DNA of 20,818 nucleotides, from the NCBI GenBank assembly GCA_035536935.1, contig DATLNC010000150.1, forward strand, positions 1-20,818, given 5' to 3'. This DNA comes from DATMER01 sp035536935. GTDB lineage: Bacteria > Acidobacteriota > Thermoanaerobaculia > Multivoradales > UBA5704. This document shows positions 14,479-20,818 of the stretch, piece after piece. The stretch's first letter is position 1; each line of letters opens with the position of its first letter. A program made the translations under genes and the position numbers. A model generated the notes under the pieces. That model was given only the letters and a program-made list of their open reading frames with translations, did no database searches and was not told the DNA's origin.

Positions 14479-16284
14479 TTGCAAGGAAGATACCTCATCC
14501 CGATCGTCATGTTCGCCCTCCTGGCGGGCTCCGCCGGAGCCGCCTCCACGGAGGAGGACCTGGCTTCCGCGAAGGGCCTTTTCGAGAAGAATCTGCAATC
14601 CATCCGGGACAGGGACCGCGAGGCCTACCTCTCGTGCTACCTGGAGTCCGACGGGCTGGTGCGCACGGGTCCCGAGGGGTTCCAACTCGGCTATGCCGGG
14701 CCGGAGGGCCTGGCCGCCACCGCGGGCGAGGCCTGGCCCGACCACATCGCCGCCGACGACCTCCGGCTGACCCCGGTCCGGCCCGGGCTCGTCTACGGCA
14801 CCTATCGCTACCGGGTGCGCTACGGCAAGGAAGAGATCGCCGGCATCTCGGAGCGTCTGTTCCTGGAGACGCCCCAGGGCTGGAAGATCGCGGTGAGCAC
14901 CGCCTTTCCCGCCCTGCCCGGCGTGCCGCCTCCCCCTCGCGCCCTGGTGGGAGCCACCCTGGTGGACGGCACCGGCGCCGCCCCCGTGCGGGACGCGGTC
15001 GTGGTCCTGCGCGACGGCAAGATCGACTGCGCCGGCACGCGCTCGGCATGCGCGCTCCCCGAAGGCATCGACACGGTCGACCTGCGCGGCCACTGGATCA
15101 CCCCCGGGCTGATCGACGCCCACGTCCACTTCTCCCAGACGGGCTGGGCGGACGGCCGGCCCGACTCCCTGGACGTGCGCGACCGCCATCCCTACGACGA
15201 GGTCGTGGCCGACCTCCGCGCCCATCCGGAGCGCTTCGGCCGCTCGCTGCTCTGCTCCGGGGTGACCGCGGCCTTCGACGTCGGCGGCTATCCCTGGACG
15301 ATCTCTCTTCCCGAGCGTTTCGAGCCGGCGACCGATGTGCCGAGGGTGGCCGCGGCCGGACCCCTGCTCTCGACCATGGACCACTGGCTGAACCTTCCCG
15401 GCGAGCGCCAGTTCCTCTACATCGCCGATGCGGACGCGGCGCGGGCGGCCACCCGTTATCTCAAGGCGCAGGGATCCGACGCGGTCAAGGTCTGGTTCAT
15501 CCGCACGCAGGAGCGGGGCCTGGCGGATCTGGCGAAGTCGGTCCAGGCCGGCGGCGAGGAGGCGCGCAAGCTCGGTCTGCCCCTGATCGTCCATGCCACC
15601 GGCCTGCACGAGGCCAAGGAGGCCCTGCGCGCCGGGGCGAAGCTCCTCGTCCACAGCGTCGAGGACCAGGCGGTGGACCAGGAGTTCCTCGACCTCGCCC
15701 GCAAGGCCGGCACGATCTACTGTCCGACCCTGACGGTCTACGGCGGATATCAGAAGCTCCTCGGGGGCGTCGTCCACCGCCAGACCCCGGCGATCGACGA
15801 TCCCAACGGCTGCGTCGATACCGGGACGAGGGCGAAGATCGCCGAGACCGCCCAGGTCACCCCGAAGCCCGAGGAGGAGCTCACCGAGGAGTTCTTCGCG
15901 AGCCTCTCGAAGCGCTACACCGATCGCGGCCGGATCACCGCCGCCAACCTGAAAAAGGTTTTGGACGCGGGCATCCCGGTCGCCATGGGGACCGACGCCG
16001 GCAATCCCATGACCCTGCACGGCCCCTCGGTCTACGCCGAGATGGAAGCCATGCAGGCCGCGGGGCTCACGCCGATGCAGGTCCTGGTCGCCTCGACCCG
16101 CGGCGGAGCGCTGGCCATGGGGCGCGAAAAAGAGATCGGAACGGTGGAGAAGGGCAAGCTCGCCGACCTCCTGATCGTGGCCGCCGATCCAACCGCGGAC
16201 GTCGCCAACCTGCGCGAGGTCCGCTGGGTGGTGCGGGGCGGAGCCATGCGGCCGATCGCAGAGCTGTCGGCGCTGGCGAAGTAG
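14479..16284 (+). CDS. Exported amidohydrolase with N-terminal NTF2/SnoaL-like domain
   Basis: A 601-residue protein with a signal peptide (~1-21, LIPIVMFALLAGSAGA). Residues ~25-135 look like an NTF2/SnoaL (DUF4440-type) domain. A metal-dependent amidohydrolase domain follows, with H215-x-H217 (IDAHVHF), K337 (DAVKVW, candidate carboxylated lysine), H372, H392 and D506 (GTDAGNP). This metal set fits the imidazolonepropionase/prolidase-like branch of the superfamily; the substrate is unknown. The TTG start at 14479 is chosen because TAGGAG lies 7 nt upstream and it gives a proper signal peptide. A longer in-frame ATG at 14329 overlaps gvpJ. Divergence from the gas-vesicle operon is the only link to it. 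Confidence 0.88.
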   Translation: MQGRYLIPIVMFALLAGSAGAASTEEDLASAKGLFEKNLQSIRDRDREAYLSCYLESDGLVRTGPEGFQLGYAGPEGLAATAGEAWPDHIAADDLRLTPVRPGLVYGTYRYRVRYGKEEIAGISERLFLETPQGWKIAVSTAFPALPGVPPPPRALVGATLVDGTGAAPVRDAVVVLRDGKIDCAGTRSACALPEGIDTVDLRGHWITPGLIDAHVHFSQTGWADGRPDSLDVRDRHPYDEVVADLRAHPERFGRSLLCSGVTAAFDVGGYPWTISLPERFEPATDVPRVAAAGPLLSTMDHWLNLPGERQFLYIADADAARAATRYLKAQGSDAVKVWFIRTQERGLADLAKSVQAGGEEARKLGLPLIVHATGLHEAKEALRAGAKLLVHSVEDQAVDQEFLDLARKAGTIYCPTLTVYGGYQKLLGGVVHRQTPAIDDPNGCVDTGTRAKIAETAQVTPKPEEELTEEFFASLSKRYTDRGRITAANLKKVLDAGIPVAMGTDAGNPMTLHGPSVYAEMEAMQAAGLTPMQVLVASTRGGALAMGREKEIGTVEKGKLADLLIVAADPTADVANLREVRWVVRGGAMRPIAELSALAK

Positions 16285-16356
16285 TCAGATCACCAGGGCG
16301 GGAACAAAGTCCCCCCAGCTTGCGTTAACGGCTTGTCGCGCCCTTTTTGTTTTTCG

Positions 16357-16760
16357 GAGCCATTCTGAGCGGCTCAGAATGATTCTGAAGTCCTTCGGAG
16401 CCATTCTGAGCGGCTGGGAACGGCTCTGAGATTCTCAGAATCATTCTGAGGAAGCTCGAAGCCATTCTGAAGTCCCAGGAATGGCTCCGAGATCCCTGGA
16501 AGCCATTCCGAGCGGCTCAGAATGATTCTGAAGTCCTTGGGAGCCGTTCTGAAGTCTCAGGAACGGCTCCGAGATCCCTGGAAGTCATTCTGAGTGGCTG
16601 AGAACGACTCTGAGATCTTCAGAGCCGCTCTGAGATTCTCAGAATCATTCTGAGGAAGCTCGAAGCCATTCTGAGGCCCCAGGAATGGCTCCGAGGCGCT
16701 TCGGAATGGCTCTGAGCTTCTCAGAATGGCTCCGAGAAGGCTGGAGCGGCTCCCGGCCAT
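16357..16760. repeat. Array of about twenty 20/21-bp self-complementary units
   Basis: The motif (A/G)(T/C)TC(T/C)GA starts at 16362, 16382, 16403, 16423, 16443, 16464, 16484, 16505, 16525, 16546, 16566, 16587, 16607, 16627, 16647, 16668, 16688, 16709 and 16729, with a degenerate copy at 16749. Steps are 20 or 21 bp (mean ~20.4). Many units are dyads such as CATTCTGAG-N-CTCAGAATG. The mixture of 20- and 21-bp steps breaks reading frame, so the array is non-coding. The 72 bases before it, after the amidohydrolase stop, contain only CGTTAACG and a T-rich run, with no convincing terminator. Function is unknown. Confidence 0.92.
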
Positions 16761-16790
16761 CTCGCAGGGGATCGTTGCGAACCGTGTGGT

Positions 16791-17120
16791 TCATGAAGCC
16801 CGAAGGATTCTGCTGGTGATCACCTTTGCGAGGTCCTGATGTGTTGCACCTAATGCAAGGAGCGAGCGGATGAGCAGATCCAGAGACACGGACTCATCCG
16901 CGGCTTCAACCTTGGCCACGCGGCTTTGACTGGATTCGAGCAACTCAGCGAGTTGGACCTGGGTCAAGTGCTTTCTATTCCGAAACTCGCGAACTGCATC
17001 GCTGAGCTTCAGCCTGAGCTCCACATAGGCGGACTCCTCAGGCGTCAATCCAAGGAACTCCTCAGCCGTTCCAACTCTCCATCCATGAGCCTCAAGACGA
17101 GCTTTCTTCTCCTTGTCCAT
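16791..17120 (-). CDS. HigA-like XRE antitoxin
   Basis: A 109-residue protein with an N-terminal stretch (EAHGWRVGTAEEFLGLTPEE) typical of antitoxins paired with HigB/RelE toxins. A Cro/C1-type helix-turn-helix follows (~51-75, LTQVQLAELLESSQSRVAKVE). It should bind the toxin and repress its own promoter. It lies 12 bp after the toxin gene, with GGGAG before ATG 17120. Since the partner toxin seems disabled, it may now be an orphan antitoxin kept as a regulator or as protection against related toxins. Its local codon use is less GC-rich than its neighbours, consistent with transfer. Confidence 0.85.
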   Translation of the reverse strand: MDKEKKARLEAHGWRVGTAEEFLGLTPEESAYVELRLKLSDAVREFRNRKHLTQVQLAELLESSQSRVAKVEAADESVSLDLLIRSLLALGATHQDLAKVITSRILRAS

Positions 17121-17132
17121 AGCTACAGCTCC

Positions 17133-17357
17133 CTAGCCAATCTGGTCATAGTCAGCGAGGCGACGCCGGCAAACTTTAATGACTTCGCTTGGCGTAGATT
17201 GAGTTTTCTTCTTGAGAACCTCCAGTACCAGAATGAGGTGGCCAGCTTCCAGCCGGGCTTGCGCGGACATGGGCGGGGTCTTGATCTCGCCATGGAGCCA
17301 CACGATCGGCTTGTCCCCCCCTCCCATCAGGAGCAGTATATATGCCGGATCTGACAT
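17133..17357 (-). pseudogene. HigB/RelE-like toxin with internal deletion
   Basis: The frame joins the N-terminal signature of the phage Gp49-like/HigB family (KPIVWLHGEIKTPPMS, ARLEAGHL) directly to its C-terminal signature (VLEVLKKKTQSTP, EVIKVCRRRLADYD). The family normally has about 40 residues between them, with the PHSRPM, CHELR and WRIIYRID segments that form the catalytic core. Those are absent, and the junction lies near 17235. Only 74 codons remain, against the usual ~110. The deletion keeps frame, so a short inactive protein that still pairs with the antitoxin is possible. The ATG at 17357 lies inside the predicted promoter; 17327 is a more likely start if the frame is translated. 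Confidence 0.75.
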
Positions 17358-17364
17358 ACGTCAA
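17335..17364 (-). promoter_or_regulatory. Promoter of the toxin-antitoxin pair
   Basis: On the minus strand TTGACG (17364-17359) is followed at 16 bp by TATATA (17342-17337), or at 18 bp by TATACT (17340-17335). Both fit sigma70 well and stand out in GC-rich DNA. Transcription would begin near 17329, close to the ATG at 17327, so the transcript may be nearly leaderless. Autoregulation by the HTH antitoxin is expected here but no operator is proven. Confidence 0.6.
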
Positions 17365-17441
17365 CTGCCGCGAAGTGTCGCGGGAGCGGCCCACCGGCGG
17401 CAATCCCCGTGCCCCGTCTGACGGGTAACGAGGATCCTGCA

Positions 17442-17510
17442 TTGACTCCACATGAGCTGCTGTCGCAGGTATTCAGGAACTTCCGCAGGAGTGTCTACGA
17501 GGAGGAGTAA
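17442..17510 (+). CDS. Possible 22-codon small ORF
   Basis: A TTG at 17442 preceded by GAGGA at 7 nt opens a 22-codon frame (TPHELLSQVFRNFRRSVYEEE). It lies in the otherwise empty 197-bp gap between the toxin gene and the radical SAM gene. It has no recognised homologue and may be chance or a gene remnant. Nothing else is visible in this gap apart from the toxin promoter. Confidence 0.2.
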   Translation: MTPHELLSQVFRNFRRSVYEEE

Positions 17511-17554
17511 GACACCTCGGGAATCCCCCGCCCTCCCGCTCCGTTTCCCTACTG

Positions 17555-18670
17555 ATGAGTAGTTTCTCCGACACCGTCCCCACCAAATACTGGCACGCGC
17601 TCGACAACGGGCGGATTCAGTGCGATCTGTGCCCCCGGTTCTGCAAGCTGCTCGAGGGGCAGCGCGGGCTCTGCTTCGTCCGCGCCCGTGAGGAAGACCA
17701 GATCGTCCTCAAGACATGGGGACGGTCGAGCGGGTTCTGCGTCGATCCCATCGAGAAGAAGCCGCTCAACCACTTCCTGCCGGGGACGCCGGTGCTCTCG
17801 TTCGGCACGGCCGGGTGCAACCTGGCCTGCAAGTTCTGCCAGAACTGGGACATCAGCAAGTCGCGCGAGACCGACACGCTCGCCGACCAGGCCACTCCCG
17901 AGATCATCGCCGAGGCCGCCCACCGCCTCGGGTGCAAGAGCGTGGCGTTCACCTACAACGACCCGGTCATTTTCCTGGAGTACGCCGTCGACGTGGCGCA
18001 GGCCTGCCACGAGCGCGGGATCAGGACCGTGGCCGTCACCGCCGGCGAGATCTGCGCCGAGCCCCGCGTCGAATTCTACCGGCACATGGACGCGGCCAAC
18101 GTGGACTTGAAGGCGTTCACCGAGCGCTTCTACCGCAAGATCTGCGGCGGCTCGCTCGAAGCGGTGAAGGAGACGCTCGTCTACCTCAAGCACGAGACGG
18201 ACGTCTGGTTCGAGCTCACCACGCTGCTCATCCCCGGCGAGAACGATTCCAGCGAGGAGATCGACGAGATGACCCGCTGGGTCGTGGAGAGGCTCGGCCC
18301 CGACGTGCCCATGCACTTCACCGCCTTCCATCCGGACTGGAAGATGATGGACTACCCGCCGACGCCCCCCGCGACCCTCGCCCGGGCGCGGAAGATCGCA
18401 CTGGCGAACGGAGTCCGCTACGCCTACACCGGCAACGTCCACGACGAGGCCGGAGGCACGACCCGCTGCCACAATTGTGGAGATGCGCTGATCGGGCGTG
18501 ACTGGTACGTGATGACCGGCTGGAACCTGACCCCGGATGGCAGATGCGCGAGCTGCGGCACGGCCTGCGCCGGCCGCTTCGAAGGCCCTCCCGGAGAGTG
18601 GGGCGCGCGCAGGCTGCCGGTGCGGCTGCGCAATTTCGCGCCGTCCGCGAACCCTCTGAGAGTCCTGTAG
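17555..18670 (+). CDS. amrS: AmmeMemoRadiSam system radical SAM enzyme
   Basis: A 371-residue radical SAM protein. CNLACKFC (C88, C92, C95) is the 4Fe-4S site. An extra N-terminal cysteine cluster (CDLCPRFC...GLC, residues 23-40) and FGTAGCN, FTYNDPVIF and NVDLKAF match the AmrS subfamily related to pyruvate-formate-lyase activases. A C-terminal zinc-ribbon-like region has CHNC and CASC pairs. The family usually occurs with a Memo-like and an AMMECR1-like protein; neither is in this window. The biological reaction is not established. No SD site precedes ATG 17555, but conserved sequence begins within 12 residues. It ends in TAG at the edge of a palindrome. Confidence 0.9.
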   Translation: MSSFSDTVPTKYWHALDNGRIQCDLCPRFCKLLEGQRGLCFVRAREEDQIVLKTWGRSSGFCVDPIEKKPLNHFLPGTPVLSFGTAGCNLACKFCQNWDISKSRETDTLADQATPEIIAEAAHRLGCKSVAFTYNDPVIFLEYAVDVAQACHERGIRTVAVTAGEICAEPRVEFYRHMDAANVDLKAFTERFYRKICGGSLEAVKETLVYLKHETDVWFELTTLLIPGENDSSEEIDEMTRWVVERLGPDVPMHFTAFHPDWKMMDYPPTPPATLARARKIALANGVRYAYTGNVHDEAGGTTRCHNCGDALIGRDWYVMTGWNLTPDGRCASCGTACAGRFEGPPGEWGARRLPVRLRNFAPSANPLRVL

Positions 18671-18722
18671 GGGCGGCTCTTGTGGCCGCCCTCCGGAGGG
18701 CACCCACAAGAAGCGCCCCTAC
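18667..18722. repeat. 28-bp-arm palindrome ending both convergent genes
   Basis: Arms 18667-18694 and 18695-18722 match with 4 mismatches and no loop (GTAGGGGCG... against ...CGCCCCTAC). The outer GTAG at each end supplies the TAG stop of amrS (18668-18670) and of the dehydrogenase (18721-18719). The type resembles dispersed palindromes that read 'VGAALVAAL' in translation. It may work as a bidirectional terminator, although it has no T-tract. Confidence 0.88.
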
Positions 18723-20131
18723 GGAAAGATCCCCAGATCCTGGTAGCAGACCGCGATCTTGTCGATCGCGTCGAGGAAGGCCGCGGTGCGGAGGTCGATG
18801 CCCGCGTGCTGCTTGCGGATCTCCCACAGCCGTTGGTACGCGACGGACATGGTCTCCTCCAGGCCGGAGTTCACCAGGTCCAGCTCCTCGGCGCCGTGGG
18901 TGATGGCCGACTGCTCTTCCGCCGAGAACTGCTTGCCCGTGGCGGACGACACCGCTCCCAACAGCCGGGAGAACGCCTTCTCGTCGAAGCGCTTCTCCAT
19001 CCTGCCGAAACGGACGTGCGAGAGGTTCTTCAGCCACTCGAAGTAGGAGACCAGCACGCCGCCCGCGTTGCAGTAGTGATCGGGCAGGATCAGCACGCCT
19101 TTTTCCGAGAGCAGCTCGCTGGCGCGGCTCGTGGTCGGGCCGTTCGCCCCCTCGGCGATGATCTTCGCCTTGATGCGCGGCGCGTTGTCCCCCGTGATCT
19201 GGCTTTCGAGCGCGGCCGGGACCAGGATGTCGCAGTCGAGCTCCAGCCCCTCGGCGCTGTTCGGCAAGTTTCTGGCGCCCGGGAAGTTGAGGATCGAGCC
19301 GCTCGCGTTGCGGTGCTTTACCACCGAGAGCACGTCCAGCCCGTCGGGGTTGTGGATCGCCCCCTCGAACTCCAGGAGCCCCACGATGACCGCGCCGTAC
19401 TCCTGCAGGAACAGGGCGGCGTGGTAGCCCACGTTGCCGAGCCCCTGGACCACGACCCGCTTGCCCGCCAGCCCCGGAGCCAGCCCCAGGGCCTTCATGT
19501 CCTCGCCCACGCTGCAGGCTTCCCGGGTGGCGATGGCCACGCCGCGCCCGGTGGCCTCGGTCCGGCCGCGGATGCCCCCCTGGGCGATCGGCTTGCCGGT
19601 CACGCAGGCCAGGGAGTCGAGCTTGTCGGGGGCGATCGCGGCGTAGGTGTCCACGATCCAGGCCATCTCCCGCGGACCCGTGCCGAAGTCCGGGGCCGGC
19701 ACGTCGATGCCCGCGCCGATGAACCCTTTCTTGACCAGCTCGAAGGTGTAGCGCCGGGTGAGCCGCTCCAGCTCCTCGACCGTGTACTGGTTGCGGTCGA
19801 TCCGGATGCCCCCCTTGGCGCCGCCGAAGGGGACGTCCACCACCGCGCACTTGTAGGTCATCAGAGCGGCCAGGGCGATCACCTCGTCCTCGTTGACGTC
19901 GAGGCTGTAGCGGATGCCCCCCTTGGTCGGCAGCTTGTGATGGCTGTGCTCCGCCCGCCAGGCGTGGATCACCTCGACCGAGCCGTCCATCCGGCGCAGA
20001 GGGAAGGTGAAGTGATAGACGCTGTTGCAGGTCTTGATGATGCTGAGGAGTCCGGGGTGGTGGCTGGTCAGGGCGGCCGCCTTGTCGAAGTTGCGGTTCA
20101 CCTGGTCGAAGAAGCTGCGGTCCGTGGCCAT
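18719..20131 (-). CDS. gdhA: Glutamate dehydrogenase (Glu/Leu/Phe/Val family)
   Basis: A 470-residue amino-acid dehydrogenase that interconverts glutamate with 2-oxoglutarate and ammonia. Substrate-binding PTKGGIRY (68-75), catalytic K106 in GGAKGG, and D148 (PAPDFGTG) are present. A Rossmann dinucleotide fold with GLGNVG (230-235) and the C-terminal EGANGPT motif follow. The length fits the hexameric ~45-50 kDa class; the cofactor is not decided by what can be seen. The ATG at 20131 (MATDRSFF) is preferred over a TTG at 20167; neither has a strong SD site. It is convergent with amrS and divergent from the DUF2905 gene, with 51 bp between the starts. Confidence 0.9.
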   Translation of the reverse strand: MATDRSFFDQVNRNFDKAAALTSHHPGLLSIIKTCNSVYHFTFPLRRMDGSVEVIHAWRAEHSHHKLPTKGGIRYSLDVNEDEVIALAALMTYKCAVVDVPFGGAKGGIRIDRNQYTVEELERLTRRYTFELVKKGFIGAGIDVPAPDFGTGPREMAWIVDTYAAIAPDKLDSLACVTGKPIAQGGIRGRTEATGRGVAIATREACSVGEDMKALGLAPGLAGKRVVVQGLGNVGYHAALFLQEYGAVIVGLLEFEGAIHNPDGLDVLSVVKHRNASGSILNFPGARNLPNSAEGLELDCDILVPAALESQITGDNAPRIKAKIIAEGANGPTTSRASELLSEKGVLILPDHYCNAGGVLVSYFEWLKNLSHVRFGRMEKRFDEKAFSRLLGAVSSATGKQFSAEEQSAITHGAEELDLVNSGLEETMSVAYQRLWEIRKQHAGIDLRTAAFLDAIDKIAVCYQDLGIFP

Positions 20132-20182
20132 GGCCGGAGTGATAGCATTCTCCCTTCGGCGGCGCAAGCCGGAGTTGAAACG

Positions 20183-20404
20183 ATGCCTTCCCGCGGTCTA
20201 GGTCTCCTTCTCGTCGGACTCGGCGTGGCCGCAATCCTCGTCGGGCTCCTGGTATGGGCCGGCTGGCTCTCCTGGTTCGGCCGGCTGCCGGGGGACATCC
20301 GCATCGAGCGGGAGAACGTCCGGGTCTACTTCCCGATCACCTCGATGATCCTGATCTCGATCGTGCTCTCGCTGCTCATGGCGCTGCTGCGGCGCTTCTT
20401 CTGA
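20183..20404 (+). CDS. DUF2905 small membrane protein
   Basis: A 73-residue protein with two hydrophobic segments (~6-28 and ~51-69) around a conserved central motif, GRLPGDIRIERENVRVYFPITSM, that identifies DUF2905. The family is widespread and has no known function. GGAG lies 8 nt before ATG 20183. The stop TGA is followed directly by the ATG of the next gene, so the two are probably one operon. Confidence 0.88.
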   Translation: MPSRGLGLLLVGLGVAAILVGLLVWAGWLSWFGRLPGDIRIERENVRVYFPITSMILISIVLSLLMALLRRFF

Positions 20405-20818
20405 ATGAACCTCGACTGGCTCGACGAGCAGCTCCTCGGGGAGCCGGCGCGGGACTGGATCATGGCCCTGGCCATCGCCTTGGCCGTCCTGCTCGTCCTC
20501 GCCCTGATCAAGCGCATCGTCGTCAGCCGGGTCAGCCGCCTCGCCGCCCGCACCGAGACCCAGGTCGACGACTTCTTCGTCGAGATGGTGCGCCGCACCC
20601 GCTGGCTCCTGGTGCTCTTCCCGGTGCTCTCCCTGGCGGCCGTCTCGCTGGACGTGCCCCGCCTGCGGGGGTACCTGAGGACCGCGGCCATCCTCGCCTT
20701 CCTGCTCCAGCTCGCCCTCTGGGCCCTGGTCGCCATCAACTTCTGGATGGAGAACCACCGCAAGCGGCGCACGGAGGCCGACGCTGCTTCGATCACCATG
20801 ATCCGGGCCTTCGGCTTC
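20405..20818 (+). CDS. MscS-type mechanosensitive channel, N-terminal part
   Basis: The frame is open for 138 codons to the window edge. It has three hydrophobic segments (~19-36, ~65-85, ~92-114), an arginine-rich link after the first, and QVDDFFVEMVRRTRWLL. It ends in DAASITMIRAFGF, just where the pore-forming helix of MscS-family channels would begin. These channels open under membrane tension to release solutes. The ATG abuts the upstream stop (TGAATG). The family call rests on the N-terminal part only. Confidence 0.7.
   Translation, partial: MNLDWLDEQLLGEPARDWIMALAIALAVLLVLALIKRIVVSRVSRLAARTETQVDDFFVEMVRRTRWLLVLFPVLSLAAVSLDVPRLRGYLRTAAILAFLLQLALWALVAINFWMENHRKRRTEADAASITMIRAFGF

Noticed and set aside
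16357..16760. CRISPR array
   Set aside because: The period is only 20-21 bp with no constant repeat alternating with unique spacers, and there are no cas genes nearby.
16557..16760. 67-codon minus-strand frame inside the 20/21-bp array
   Set aside because: The units are mostly 20 bp, so frame shifts from unit to unit. The apparent peptide repeat occurs only where 21-bp steps happen to fall.
14395..20234. Other long antisense frames (14395-16020 minus, 18318-20234 minus, 18680-20404 plus)
   Set aside because: Each shadows a gene with clear family motifs (amidohydrolase, radical SAM enzyme, glutamate dehydrogenase) and has biased, domain-free translation.

Overview
The window is GC-rich, tightly packed bacterial DNA in which every protein reads well with the standard code. 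A secreted protein with a 'PCRLYDSR...' N-terminal module and tandem Ig-like repeats, short GC-rich palindromes between convergent genes, and an AmmeMemoRadiSam enzyme together suggest an uncultured Acidobacteriota-like organism. That placement is an inference, since no rRNA or marker gene is present. Positions 1-3824 (minus) hold most of a very large secreted repeat protein, cut by the window edge. It has nine 87-residue repeats of exactly 261 bp and a roughly 300-nt, hairpin-rich leader. Next comes rsgA (minus), a ribosome-assembly GTPase.

Divergent from rsgA is a complete copper-resistance operon (5277-8725, plus): a CsoR-type operator embedded in a good sigma70 promoter, then copZ, a membrane-anchored cupredoxin, copA (P1B-1 Cu(I) ATPase) and csoR. 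The repressor closes the operon that it probably controls.

The most unusual part is a seven-gene minus-strand operon (14335 down to 8545): gvpJ-like, gvpA, a GAF-PAS-PAS histidine kinase, a single-domain response regulator, gvpF/L, gvpG and an ArsA/Get3-like ATPase. Junctions are overlapping or a few bases apart, except a 25-base gap before gvpF/L. It is a compact gas-vesicle locus with a phosphorelay embedded among the structural and assembly genes, and with an ArsA-type ATPase but no gvpN, gvpK or gvpO. Both GvpA-family proteins carry short coiled-coil-like tails. The ATPase has no standard start codon upstream of its P-loop; an ATA overlaps the gvpG stop. At its 3' end a 29-bp perfect palindrome seems to have displaced the stop codon.

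To the right lie an exported amidohydrolase with an NTF2/SnoaL-like N-terminal domain (14479-16284) and a striking non-coding array of about twenty 20/21-bp units (16357-16760). Then comes a HigA-like antitoxin with an internally deleted HigB/RelE-like toxin, a radical SAM enzyme of the AmmeMemoRadiSam type, and a palindrome that supplies stop codons to two convergent genes. The window closes with glutamate dehydrogenase, a DUF2905 membrane protein and the start of an MscS-type channel.
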